From Enterobacillus tribolii (GTDB lineage: Bacteria > Pseudomonadota > Gammaproteobacteria > Enterobacterales > Enterobacteriaceae), in contig NZ_QRAP01000001.1 in NCBI RefSeq assembly GCF_003363015.1, forward strand, positions 996,499 through 1,060,498: a DNA stretch of 64,000 nt, in the 5' to 3' direction. The translations under genes and the position numbers were made by a program. Each line of letters starts with the position of its first letter. The first letter of the stretch is position 1. The notes under the pieces are model-generated. The model was not told the origin of the DNA, did not search any database, and was given only the letters and a program-made list of their open reading frames with translations. Positions 10,159 through 18,799 of this stretch are shown in pieces.

Positions 10159-10449
10159 TATATGCGGCCGCATTCCCCCGGCGATTGCATACAGTTAAAG
10201 AATAACCCCGATGCGGGAACACCAGCGATAAATGTCGTCATGCGCGGATTAAATGTGATGAAAACCATGGTTATTTCTCTTGTCGCTTATTCACGGACAG
10301 ATTATCATTTGTCCATATCAGCAATCCGGTTTTATTAGTAATCTGGTTATAAAACAATCTGAAGTACCCGTTTCCCGTTGATGAATCAGCGCGATTCTTG
10401 CGTGCTGATTCTTTATATTCTTCCTACACCGATTTTGTGGCATACGTAA

Positions 10450-10662
10450 ATGAAAGCGATTGATTACCTGATGATTTTCCGTAAATGTTCTAACTCAGAC
10501 AGTTTAGAGAAACTCTATGATAAGTTGAATTATTCTATTGATAACTCAAATGAAATGTCTGAAATGTATCGGGCTGCGGACCACCGCCGCGCGGAATTAG
10601 TTGCCGGAAAATACTTTGACTTAGGCAAAATACCTAAATCACTTTGGGCGCAAGTTTTCTAA
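10450..10662 (+). CDS. cnu: Hha/YmoA-family nucleoid modulator, Cnu (YdgT) type
   Basis: Small partner of H-NS and StpA that tunes silencing of horizontally acquired genes and binds near oriC in E. coli. It is 70 residues, one less than Cnu. It matches Cnu better than Hha: DYLM.FRK at the start, [29 protein letters not shown], and IPKSLW near the end. It stands alone between yqhD and uspC. Given the AT-rich island at the right end and the AT-rich flhD region, it is a plausible local silencing partner (inference). Confidence 0.9.
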   Translation: MKAIDYLMIFRKCSNSDSLEKLYDKLNYSIDNSNEMSEMYRAADHRRAELVAGKYFDLGKIPKSLWAQVF

Positions 10663-10958
10663 TTTTTTTATTTTACCTATAAATAATTGACGCTATCGGA
10701 ATGAGACATCTCTGGCATTCCTGTACGTAGTTTATAAGCAAAAAAAGCGATTCAACGCCGGTTTCGGAATGAACGTGATTTTCGCCACATCTCGTGGCCG
10801 GCTTATTCTATACTCTGTAGTGACTATGTCGTTAGAATGCCGTTAGTTGAATCGCTAGCAAGATTATTAGTAAAAAATGAACCGTTAGTCGCGCTGGTGG
10901 CGATAAGCAAGTCGTTAAAAACTAACGGCCTCTATGAACTGATGAATGGAGGCAAGCA

Positions 10959-11378
10959 ATGAGTTACAGGAATGTGTTAGTGGCCGTAGCTCAGGCGCCC
11001 GACAGCATACGGCTGCTGGAAAAAGCCGTCGCCATCGCCCGCCCCTATTCCGGCACGATTTCACTGATTACGCTATGCAATGAGCCGGACCTTTGCTCCA
11101 GCTTCGCAGGCCCGATGCTCGGCGATCTGCGGCGCCTGCTGCACGAGGAAGCCGAACTTTTTCTCCAGCAGCTCATCGATCAGGTCGATTATCCCATCGA
11201 AAAAACGCTGATTTGCAGCGGCGAGCTGGGTGATTGTATCGTCTATGCCTGCCAGCAAAATCCGGTCGATCTGGTGATCTGCGGAAACCACGGCGAAAAA
11301 CTATTAAAGCGGATGCTGAATTCAGCGACGCTGGTGATCGATAAAACACGTACCGACGTGCTTATCGTGCCGTTGTAG
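10959..11378 (+). CDS. uspC: Universal stress protein UspC
   Basis: Cytoplasmic UspA-family protein tied to motility and osmotic or UV stress in E. coli. It is 139 residues (UspC 142) and aligns along its length: MSYRNVLVAVA, KAVAIARP, APMLxDLR-like GPMLGDLRRLLHEE, and the C-terminal DLVICGNHGE block. The usual UspA ATP-binding GxxGx9GS is not intact, as in other UspC proteins. E. coli uspC also lies next to flhDC, so the gene order is partly conserved here with yqhD and cnu inserted. A GGAGG site lies seven bases before the ATG. Confidence 0.93.
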   Translation: MSYRNVLVAVAQAPDSIRLLEKAVAIARPYSGTISLITLCNEPDLCSSFAGPMLGDLRRLLHEEAELFLQQLIDQVDYPIEKTLICSGELGDCIVYACQQNPVDLVICGNHGEKLLKRMLNSATLVIDKTRTDVLIVPL

Positions 11379-11488
11379 CTATCTACAGCATCTACCGCTG
11401 TTACACCGCTGGCCCAGTAACTGCCCCTCGCTGCGCCGCATTGACGTCACGGTTATTGATGCCGCCGTGAAAACCATGCAATAAAAAA

Positions 11489-11506
11489 GGGAGGCAAAAG
11501 CCTCCC
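11489..11506 (-). terminator. Terminator between uspC and the wzz-like gene
   Basis: GGGAGGC-AAAA-GCCTCCC with an A-tract on its left (a T-tract on the minus strand), placed just past the stop of the minus-strand gene. It may also stop uspC transcription. Confidence 0.8.
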
Positions 11507-11535
11507 CTGAATAAAGTGTACAAGCGCGGTATCAG

Positions 11536-12627
11536 TTACACCCCGTTCGCCTTCCGGTATCCTTTGATCATGTTGCGCATCAGCACGATGCCCGCCCCAA
11601 GCACGCCGCCAATCAGCACGGACAAAACCAGCACCAGCGCTTTTTTCGGGCTGTCCTTCGTGACCGGTAAATCCGGCGTCTGCAAGTAACTGAAAACGCC
11701 GAACTCCCCTTTCTGCAGCTTAAACTCTTTTACCATCAGGTAAGATTGCTGTGCGTCGTAGTAAACCTGATCGAAAGAGAGCGGGCGGGAGCTTTCATTG
11801 GCAATCATCGCCCGCAGCGCCGGCGCGCCCAGCAAAAACAGCGTATCGTCAGACAACGTTTCCGCCTGGCTGACCTTCACGTCTTCAACGTTTGACGCCT
11901 CGGCCACCTTCAGCGCTTCCTTCAGCACCGCGATGCGGTCCTGCTTTTTCACTTCGGCAACCTGCTCCTGGGTTTTCAGCACATGCTCCAGCTCGCTCAG
12001 CTGTACCGCCAAACGGCTGCGAACGTCATCATGCAGTTCGCTCCCCGTCGCGCTCGCCACCTGCTGAATGTAACCGTTCAGCATTTTCTGCGCGCTGTCC
12101 GGCTTATCCGCGGTAAAGCTTATCTGAATCACATCAGGCTGATCCTTACTGACCGGCGCCATGCTGAACTGGCTCAGCATATGATCCAGAATCTTTCCGC
12201 GCTCCGTCTCTGTCGGCTCGGCGTTTTTGGTCAACTGACTTTTGAAGTAATCGGAACCCAGCAGATATTCCGTCTGCTGATCGGTGGAGGAAAGGCCGAC
12301 GACGAACTCGCGGAAAACCCGGCGACGCTGTTCGTCCATGCTGACATTGTCCTGCGGCGACAGTTTATACAATACGTTCATCGCCGCATCGTAGTTTGCC
12401 AGTTGCCCGGCCCAGGGGCGCTGGATCAGTGCGGTGGAGGTCCATTTCTCCTGCGCGACCGCCAGATAACCGACGGCGGCAACCAACATGATGATGATGC
12501 AGATCAGGATGGTCGTCTTCCCCTTCCAGAGCTGAAACAAAAGGTCCAGAAGGTCAATCTCATCGCTGTGAATGGTAGACGGCTTATCATTTTCATTTAA
12601 TAACCTGACTCTGTTTTGCTGAGACAT
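11536..12627 (-). CDS. Wzz/FepE-family polysaccharide chain-length determinant
   Basis: Inner-membrane co-polymerase that sets O-antigen or other polysaccharide length with Wzy. It is 363 residues from the ATG at 12627. It has a short cytoplasmic tail with the Wzz N-terminal motif (EIDLLDLLFQLWKGK), membrane segment 1 near residues 39-61, a large periplasmic coiled-coil-rich domain, and a second membrane segment near 330-350 preceded by the proline-rich DLPVTKDSPKKALVL. It is not next to polysaccharide genes here, more like the orphan fepE or wzz2 arrangement. A longer start at 12663 is in frame but lacks a ribosome site. Confidence 0.9.
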   Translation of the reverse strand: MSQQNRVRLLNENDKPSTIHSDEIDLLDLLFQLWKGKTTILICIIIMLVAAVGYLAVAQEKWTSTALIQRPWAGQLANYDAAMNVLYKLSPQDNVSMDEQRRRVFREFVVGLSSTDQQTEYLLGSDYFKSQLTKNAEPTETERGKILDHMLSQFSMAPVSKDQPDVIQISFTADKPDSAQKMLNGYIQQVASATGSELHDDVRSRLAVQLSELEHVLKTQEQVAEVKKQDRIAVLKEALKVAEASNVEDVKVSQAETLSDDTLFLLGAPALRAMIANESSRPLSFDQVYYDAQQSYLMVKEFKLQKGEFGVFSYLQTPDLPVTKDSPKKALVLVLSVLIGGVLGAGIVLMRNMIKGYRKANGV

Positions 12628-13105
12628 AAAATTCCGTATTAATTTCAATACCAAGGCTGACATCTTCCACCCTGCGATCAGAATCGCCTGAAGAAGTGCT
12701 CACAGTTGCAGACAACCTCTATACTGGTCAAAAATCACCCGCCCTTATACATGAACACGTTAGGGCGCAATATCAAATGTAACAATCGCGGACATTATAC
12801 GCACTGGGAGAGAATTGTCATTTTAACAATCCAGAATATTGGTATTCAGATCATACTGAGAAAAAGAAAAACCGCATGAATAAGAAAATGCGCCATTCAT
12901 AGTAATATAGCTAATACTTTTTTTGGGTTGTTTCATATTGGCGACACCATTACTTTGAGCCAGTTCAAATATTTTGAACGCTACCACCATCTTTATTCGC
13001 TAACTTCCTGCGCCGCTATCCCTTACGATTAACGGTATAGACATGTCCGAGGCCGCCGCACCCTATTATACCGGCGTCGGTCCGGCATCAACGGAGGCAC
13101 ATACA
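12628..13105. other. Intergenic region between wzz-like gene and pirin
   Basis: About 480 bases of divergent promoter space, AT-rich in the middle. No gene, RNA or clear operator recognised. Confidence 0.5.
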
Positions 13106-13966
13106 ATGCACAATCTGAAACAACGCGCCATCACCCGAATTATTCCGGCCATAGCCACGCAGGACGGCGCGGGCGTGAAGCTGAAACGCGCCCTGGGACA
13201 AAGCCAGTCGGCGGATTCCCGCCTTGACCCGTACCTGATGATGGACGTCTTTTTCAGCGACAATCCTGACGATTATATCGCCGGATTTCCCAGCCATCCG
13301 CACCGCGGTTTTGAAACCATCACCTATATGCTGGAAGGGCATATGCTGCATCAGGATCATCTGGGGAATAAAGGCGATCTGAAAACCGGCGGCATTCAAT
13401 GGATGACGGCGGGACGGGGGGTTATTCACTCGGAAATGCCCCAGCAGACCGACGGCCAGATGCGTGGTTTTCAGATTTGGCTGAATTTACCGCGTGAAGA
13501 AAAAATGAAGCCGGCGTCGTACCAAAATATCGGCGCGGCGCAGCTTCCCGTTATCAGGCCGGCCGGCGGCGGGCGTATCGTGCTTATCGCCGGTTCGCTG
13601 ACCATCGACGGGGAAACCTACAGCAGCCCGGTACAGGCCAAGCAGACCCAGCCGCTGATTGCCGACATCGCGCCGGAACCCGGTTCGGAGGTTCGCCTTC
13701 CCATCGTCAACGGCCTGAATGCCATGCTGTACGGCTTTGAAGGCGAGATCAGCGTTAACGGGCAGGTTCTGCCGCCAGACAGCAGCGCGGTACTCGGCGA
13801 CGGCGATTTCGTCACCCTGAAAGCCGGCCCTGAAGGCGGACGGGCGATGCTGTTGGCCGGGAAACCGCTGCATGAACCGGTCGTCCAGTACGGGCCGTTC
13901 GTGATGAATACGGCGGAAGAAATTCGTCAGGCTATCGACGATTATACCGCAGGCCGTTTTATCTGA
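13106..13966 (+). CDS. Pirin-family protein (bicupin)
   Basis: Bicupin metalloprotein; E. coli YhhW and relatives can oxidise quercetin in vitro, but the cell role is unclear. It is 286 residues. The N-terminal cupin has the complete pirin metal-binding signature: HPHRGFETITYMLEG with paired His, then DHLGNKGDL, GGIQWMTAGRGVIHSE with further His and Glu. The C-terminal cupin (ending NTAEEIRQAIDDY) is typical. I use the ATG at 13106, which has GGAGG nine bases upstream; the frame is open to 13043 but that part resembles nothing. Confidence 0.92.
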   Translation: MHNLKQRAITRIIPAIATQDGAGVKLKRALGQSQSADSRLDPYLMMDVFFSDNPDDYIAGFPSHPHRGFETITYMLEGHMLHQDHLGNKGDLKTGGIQWMTAGRGVIHSEMPQQTDGQMRGFQIWLNLPREEKMKPASYQNIGAAQLPVIRPAGGGRIVLIAGSLTIDGETYSSPVQAKQTQPLIADIAPEPGSEVRLPIVNGLNAMLYGFEGEISVNGQVLPPDSSAVLGDGDFVTLKAGPEGGRAMLLAGKPLHEPVVQYGPFVMNTAEEIRQAIDDYTAGRFI

Positions 13967-13972
13967 TCGGCG

Positions 13973-14012
13973 CTAAAAGGGGGGATTTATTCAATCGAAA
14001 TAATCCTCCCTT
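13973..14012 (+). terminator. Probable terminator after the pirin gene
   Basis: An imperfect inverted repeat (GGGGATTTATT with AATAATCCTCCC) begins a few bases after the pirin stop and is followed by TTATC. The mismatches make it a moderate candidate. Confidence 0.45.
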
Positions 14013-14170
14013 ATCAATTGTTACACCTCGTGATTTACCTTATTTGCTAAACATCCTATCCACCGGCATAAATCCCCGTTCGCCGATCACACTGAATAAT
14101 CATCTTCAAAAGATAAGCGATAAGTATATTATGCCCATTATCAGCGGAAGATGATGGAAAGGAGCGGCCG

Positions 14171-15085
14171 ATGCCCAGTTTTAAAAGTTATCTCTATCGT
14201 TATTTCATCAAGCGTTATTTTGCGCGGAAGAAAGTCGTCGATATTAATGCTGAGCGACAGGAATTGAACGCGTTAGGCGCGCGCTTGCCGCTGGCGCAAG
14301 AGGTGACCTCCCGCCCCGTTAATGCCGGAGGCACCGGAGGGGAATGGCTGCAACCGGCCAACGCCATTTCAGACGCCGCCATTCTTTACCTGCACGGCGG
14401 CGTTTACCTGATCGGTTCCTGCGACAGCCACCGCAGCATGGCCTCCTTTATTGCCCGCAGTTGCCGCATGCCGGTATTGCTGATTAATTACCGCCTGGCG
14501 CCGGAACACCCCTACCCGGCCGGTCTGGACGACGCAGAACAGGCGTTCGACTGGCTGATCGCCGAGCACCGCCTTCCCGCGCAACGCATTATCCTGATGG
14601 GCGACTCCGCCGGCGGCGGCATGGCGTTAGCCCTGGCGTTACGCCTGAAACGGCGAGGTCCGGGCGCACAGGCCGGCGCCGTAGTGGCGATGAGCCCGTG
14701 GACCGATCTTACGCTCTCCGGTGAAAGCGTCACCACCCGCCTGGCGCGCGACCCTTGCTTCTGCAAACTGCTGCCGCTGGCCAGCGGATATGTTGCGATG
14801 TACGCGGCGGATCACCCGCTGACCAATGAAGAAATCTCCCCGCTGTTCGGCGATCCCGCCGGGCTGCCCCCGTTGCTGCTTCAGGTCGGGGAGGATGAGA
14901 TTCTGTATAATGACGCGCATGACTTCGCCCGCAACGCGCGAAACGCCGGCGTTGAGGTTACGTTTTCACCGTGGCGGGGAATGTGGCATGTCTGGCAGTG
15001 TCTGGTGCCGGGAATGAAGGAGTCACGTCAGGCAATTGAGGAAATCGGCCGTTTCTGCCGCGAAGTGATGGGTAACGACACGTAA
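14171..15085 (+). CDS. Alpha/beta hydrolase, hormone-sensitive-lipase family esterase
   Basis: Cytoplasmic esterase of the HSL (family IV) group. It is 304 residues. The oxyanion-hole HGG motif (LYLHGGVYLIG), the nucleophile elbow GDSAGGG, the acid residue region (QVGEDEILYNDA) and the catalytic His (MWHVWQ) are all present and in order. No signal peptide. The closest named relatives I recall are lactone and short-chain ester hydrolases, but substrate is not predictable. GGAG lies ten bases before the ATG. It stands alone and converges on yjjA. Confidence 0.9.
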   Translation: MPSFKSYLYRYFIKRYFARKKVVDINAERQELNALGARLPLAQEVTSRPVNAGGTGGEWLQPANAISDAAILYLHGGVYLIGSCDSHRSMASFIARSCRMPVLLINYRLAPEHPYPAGLDDAEQAFDWLIAEHRLPAQRIILMGDSAGGGMALALALRLKRRGPGAQAGAVVAMSPWTDLTLSGESVTTRLARDPCFCKLLPLASGYVAMYAADHPLTNEEISPLFGDPAGLPPLLLQVGEDEILYNDAHDFARNARNAGVEVTFSPWRGMWHVWQCLVPGMKESRQAIEEIGRFCREVMGNDT

Positions 15086-15121
15086 TCCCGGCGCCGCAGG
15101 CGGGCACCGGGTCGCCGTGCA

Positions 15122-15604
15122 TTACAGGAAGTTCTTCGCCTGATTCAGCACGACATCACACACTTTGGTCGTAGCCTTCTGCTTCAGGGACGACGTGACC
15201 GAACCCAGATTGTTCAAATCAACCTGCTTGCCGTCTTTCATATTGAGGATCCCGTTCAGACCATCGGTATAGGGTTTACTTTCGGTCTGATCGCCCAACT
15301 TGCCCATCAGCTTGTCTTTTATCGCCGACACCTTGCTGTCCGTGGCGCTCAGCACGTTATTTTTCACGCAGTACTGCAACACGCCGCCCGCGTTGGTGAT
15401 GCTGGATGACTGCAACGACGACGCATTGCTGCCCAACAGCGTTTTCAGCGTGCCGGACATCCCGGAAGCGCTTCCCGCCGCCGTTTCCGCGCCCTGCGTA
15501 CCGGTCAGGCTTTTTACCGCGCCCAGCAAATCTGTCTGAGCGGCCCCCGCCCCCGTCGTTGCGAACAATAAGGCGACCATTAACGGTTTCATCAAAGACT
15601 TCAT
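15122..15604 (-). CDS. yjjA: YjjA-like DUF2501 exported protein
   Basis: Small secreted or periplasmic protein of unknown function. It is 160 residues with a signal peptide (MKSLMKPLMVALLFATTGAGAA, cleavage near residue 22), then a Ser/Thr/Gly-rich region and the conserved C-terminal part with two cysteines (LQYCVKNN and TKVCDVVLNQAK) that may form a disulphide, as in E. coli YjjA. The ATG at 15604 follows GGAGC; the longer frame to 15646 would bury the signal peptide. Confidence 0.87.
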   Translation of the reverse strand: MKSLMKPLMVALLFATTGAGAAQTDLLGAVKSLTGTQGAETAAGSASGMSGTLKTLLGSNASSLQSSSITNAGGVLQYCVKNNVLSATDSKVSAIKDKLMGKLGDQTESKPYTDGLNGILNMKDGKQVDLNNLGSVTSSLKQKATTKVCDVVLNQAKNFL

Positions 15605-15876
15605 TCTTACTTGCTCCTGATACGATCGACAGCGATCATTTGCCATAATTATATGACACCGCTCACTCCCTCACCTTCGGCCTTTTCTGACTTCCCCTCC
15701 AAAATCGTACAGATCGTCGCCGTTGCCGCCGCCATTTTGTATAGAAATGTGTAATCCGTTGCAGTCGTTAGCCAATCACTAGCAAATGTTTCCCTGCGTA
15801 CGTTTCTTGCGTCCGGCTGCTTTATAGTTGACGCCATCCGATCGTTCGTAATTACCCTTTGATTAACGGCGAATTT
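15605..15876. other. Divergent promoter region yjjA / FtsI-like PBP
   Basis: About 270 bases between divergent genes. No confident promoter or operator recognised. Confidence 0.4.
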
Positions 15877-17655
15877 ATGCGCAAAAAGAAGTCCTCTTCA
15901 GAAAACACTTACTATCAGGGACGTTTCATTTTGCTTTATGGCGGGATATTTTGTTTTTTACTGATCCTGCTGGGGCGCGTCGGTTATCTGCAACTGATGC
16001 GTCACCCCGAACTGGAAAAAGAGGCCGATCAGCGTTCTCTGCGCTCGCTGGTCACGCGCCCGCTGCGCGGCACCATCGCCGACCGCAACGGCCAGCCGCT
16101 GGCGGTCAGCGTCGCCTCCAACGACGTGATCGCCGATCCCCGCCACATACTGGAAACGGACGCCACGCTCAGCAACCCGCAGTGGAATTACCTGGCCGGC
16201 GCACTGTCGCTGCCCGTGGAGGCATTACGGCAGAAAATCGACGCCAACGCGCAGCGCCATTTCATCTATCTGGCGCGTCAGGCGGAATCCGGCGTCGCGG
16301 AATACGTCAATAAGCTGCATCTTGCCGGCATCAGCACCGTTCCCGACGCCAGCCGTTACTACCCGATGAGCGAAGCGGCCGCCGACCTGATCGGCATCGT
16401 CGGCCTGGATCAGCAGGGGCTGGACGGCATTGAGAAAGGCTTTAACGGACTTTTGCAGGGCAAGCCGGGGCTGAGGGTCTACCGCAAGGACGGCTACGGT
16501 AACGTCGTTAACCTGATGCAGGACGACCCCGCCCAGCAGGCGCCCACGCTGAACCTGAGCATCGATCGCTACCTGCAGTTCGTGCTCTACAGCCGCCTGC
16601 GCGACGGTGTCCTGCTGAATAAGGCCGACTCCGGCGCCGCCGTGATGCTCAACGTCAACACCGGCGAAATCCTCGGCATGGCCAGCTACCCGGCCTTCAA
16701 CCCCAACAACTATGCCGGGGTGCCGCAAAAGAACATGCGCAACGTCGCCATTTCCGACAGCTTCGAACCCGGTTCAACCGTGAAGCCGCTGGTGATCATG
16801 GCAGGGCTGGAGCGTCATCTTATCCGCCCCGATTCCGTCATCGACACGATCCCTTATCCGGTCAACGGCCATCTCATCCGCGATGTCGGCCACTGGAGCC
16901 GCCTGACCATCACCGGCATTCTGCAAAAGTCGAGCGACATCGGCGTTTCCCATATCGCCCTCGCCATGCCGGCGAACGTATTGGTTAACCTGTACCACGC
17001 CTTCGGGCTGGGCGTTTCCACCGGGCTGGGCATCGGCGGGGAAAGCAGCGGCTATTTCCCCCTGCACCGCCAGCGCTGGTCAGACATTGAGCGCGCCACG
17101 TTCTCATTCGGCTACGGCCTGCGCGTAACGCCGCTGCAAATGGCGCGGGAATACGCCACCATCGGTTCTTTCGGGGTTTTCCGTCCGGTGTCGATCACCC
17201 GGGTCACGCCGCCGGTGATGGGCGAACGGGTCATGAATGAAAACACGGTGCGCACCGTGGTGCATATGATGGAAAGCGACGCCCTGCCCGGCGGCAGCGG
17301 CGTGAAGGCCGCCGTGCCCGGCTACCGGCTGGCGATAAAAACCGGGACGGCGGAGAAGATGGGCGACAGCGGCAAATATGACGGCGGCTACGTCAACTAC
17401 ACCGCCGGCGTGGCGCCGGCCAGCCACCCGGAGGTGGTGCTGGTGGTCATGATCAACCACCCGACCGCGGGCAACCACTTCGGCGGCTCTGTGGCGGCGC
17501 CCGTCTTCGGTCAGATCATGGGGGCCGCGCTGCACCATCTGAATATCGCCCCCGATGCCCTGACCAACCAGCAAACGATCACGCTGGACGAGCGGACGCC
17601 GCCCCGCGCCCTCTCTCAACTCAACGCTCGCGCAACGCCTCCTTTACCTTATTGA
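15877..17655 (+). CDS. FtsI-like class B penicillin-binding protein (second PBP3)
   Basis: Peptidoglycan transpeptidase. It is 592 residues from the ATG at 15877: short cytoplasmic tail, one membrane segment near residues 17-39, the class B pedestal domain (RGTIADRNGQPLAVS near 65-79), and the transpeptidase domain with S300-T-V-K303 and K488-T-G490. The middle motif reads S352-S-D354 where E. coli FtsI has S-S-N. It lies outside any dcw cluster, so it is an extra PBP3, comparable to Salmonella PBP3-SAL (a paralogue used under acidic conditions). Its last 35 bases overlap the end of the convergent HlyD-type gene. The upstream TTG at 15859 is less likely. Confidence 0.9.
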   Translation: MRKKKSSSENTYYQGRFILLYGGIFCFLLILLGRVGYLQLMRHPELEKEADQRSLRSLVTRPLRGTIADRNGQPLAVSVASNDVIADPRHILETDATLSNPQWNYLAGALSLPVEALRQKIDANAQRHFIYLARQAESGVAEYVNKLHLAGISTVPDASRYYPMSEAAADLIGIVGLDQQGLDGIEKGFNGLLQGKPGLRVYRKDGYGNVVNLMQDDPAQQAPTLNLSIDRYLQFVLYSRLRDGVLLNKADSGAAVMLNVNTGEILGMASYPAFNPNNYAGVPQKNMRNVAISDSFEPGSTVKPLVIMAGLERHLIRPDSVIDTIPYPVNGHLIRDVGHWSRLTITGILQKSSDIGVSHIALAMPANVLVNLYHAFGLGVSTGLGIGGESSGYFPLHRQRWSDIERATFSFGYGLRVTPLQMAREYATIGSFGVFRPVSITRVTPPVMGERVMNENTVRTVVHMMESDALPGGSGVKAAVPGYRLAIKTGTAEKMGDSGKYDGGYVNYTAGVAPASHPEVVLVVMINHPTAGNHFGGSVAAPVFGQIMGAALHHLNIAPDALTNQQTITLDERTPPRALSQLNARATPPLPY

Positions 17656-18790
17656 GCGGCTTGAGCAGATAATCCAGCACCGTTTTCTGCCCGGTTTTGA
17701 TCTCCACGCTGGCGACCATACCGGGCAGAATGGGGAAGCGTTTCCCCACCTTGTTGTGCAACTCCGCCTGACGGGTGCGCACATAAACCCGGTAGTAATA
17801 TTGGTCGCGCCGCACTTCGTCCTGCAGGGTGTCGGGCGACACCACTTCCACCGTGCCGTCGAGATCGCCGTAAATCGACGAATCATAGGCGGTAATTTTC
17901 ACCTTAGCCGGCAGCCCGGCGTGAATGTAGGCGATATCGCGCGGATTCACCCGCGTATCCACCAGCAGTTGATCCTCCAGTGGAACGATCTCCATCAGCT
18001 TACCGCCCGGCGCCAGCACGCCGCCCACCGTCGTCACCTGAATATCCTTGACGATGCCGCGCACCGGCGAGAGCAACGTCGCACGCTCCAGCTGGTCCGC
18101 CTTACCGGCCATCGCCTCTTGCTGCGCGTCCAGATCGGCGTTGTTTTTCACCTGTTCTTCGCGCGCCCGCATCGCGTACTGGTTGCGCGCATCGTCGATT
18201 TTGCCTTTCAGCTCGCTCGCCTGACGCCGCAGCCGGATCACCTCCACTTCGCTGGCCGCGCCTTTGGCGACCAGCGGCTCGGTCATTTTCAGCTCCGCCG
18301 TCACCAGCCGGTACGACTGTTGCAGGTTCGCCACCGTCTCCTCCAGATTACGGCGCCGGGACTCATACAACTGACGCTCGCGCGTCGCCAGCGCCGGCTC
18401 GCTCAGGGTGTCGGCGCTGAACACCAGCGGCGCGCCGCTCAGCTCGGCGCGTAAACGCTCGGCGGAAGCCCGCAGCGTGCGCACGCGCGACGCCGCCTCG
18501 CCATAGTTGGAGCGGAAGCGCTTGGTATCCAGCCGCGCCAGCACTTCGCCCTTCTCAACGATATCGCCCTCATGTACCAGCAGCGCGGAAACGATGCCGC
18601 CGTCCAGCGATTCAATCTGCTGCGAATGAGACGAGGGCGTGATCTTGCCGCTGCCCACCGTCACCTCATCCAGCGTGGCGAAACCCGCCCAGACGAAAAA
18701 CAGGATGAGACCCAGCAGGCTCAGCCAGACCACCGAAGAGTACCAACGTCCCTGCCGCGCCAGCTCGTCCTGTACCGTTACTTCGCTCAT
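17621..18790 (-). CDS. HlyD-family type I secretion periplasmic adaptor
   Basis: Membrane-fusion subunit that bridges the ABC exporter and the outer-membrane channel. It is 389 residues: a cytoplasmic N-terminus, a membrane segment near residues 20-42 (SVVWLSLLGLILFFVWAGF), a barrel-sandwich half, a long coiled-coil hairpin about 90-215, and the second lipoyl/beta-barrel part (LLSPVRGIVKDIQ; GKLMEIVPLEDQLLVDTRVNPRDIAYIHAGLPAKVK). It is the last gene of the adhesin secretion unit, nine bases after the exporter. It probably serves the giant adhesin upstream (LapC/BapC role). Confidence 0.93.
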   Translation of the reverse strand: MSEVTVQDELARQGRWYSSVVWLSLLGLILFFVWAGFATLDEVTVGSGKITPSSHSQQIESLDGGIVSALLVHEGDIVEKGEVLARLDTKRFRSNYGEAASRVRTLRASAERLRAELSGAPLVFSADTLSEPALATRERQLYESRRRNLEETVANLQQSYRLVTAELKMTEPLVAKGAASEVEVIRLRRQASELKGKIDDARNQYAMRAREEQVKNNADLDAQQEAMAGKADQLERATLLSPVRGIVKDIQVTTVGGVLAPGGKLMEIVPLEDQLLVDTRVNPRDIAYIHAGLPAKVKITAYDSSIYGDLDGTVEVVSPDTLQDEVRRDQYYYRVYVRTRQAELHNKVGKRFPILPGMVASVEIKTGQKTVLDYLLKPLNKVKEALRER

Positions 18791-18799
18791 CCCTTCTCC

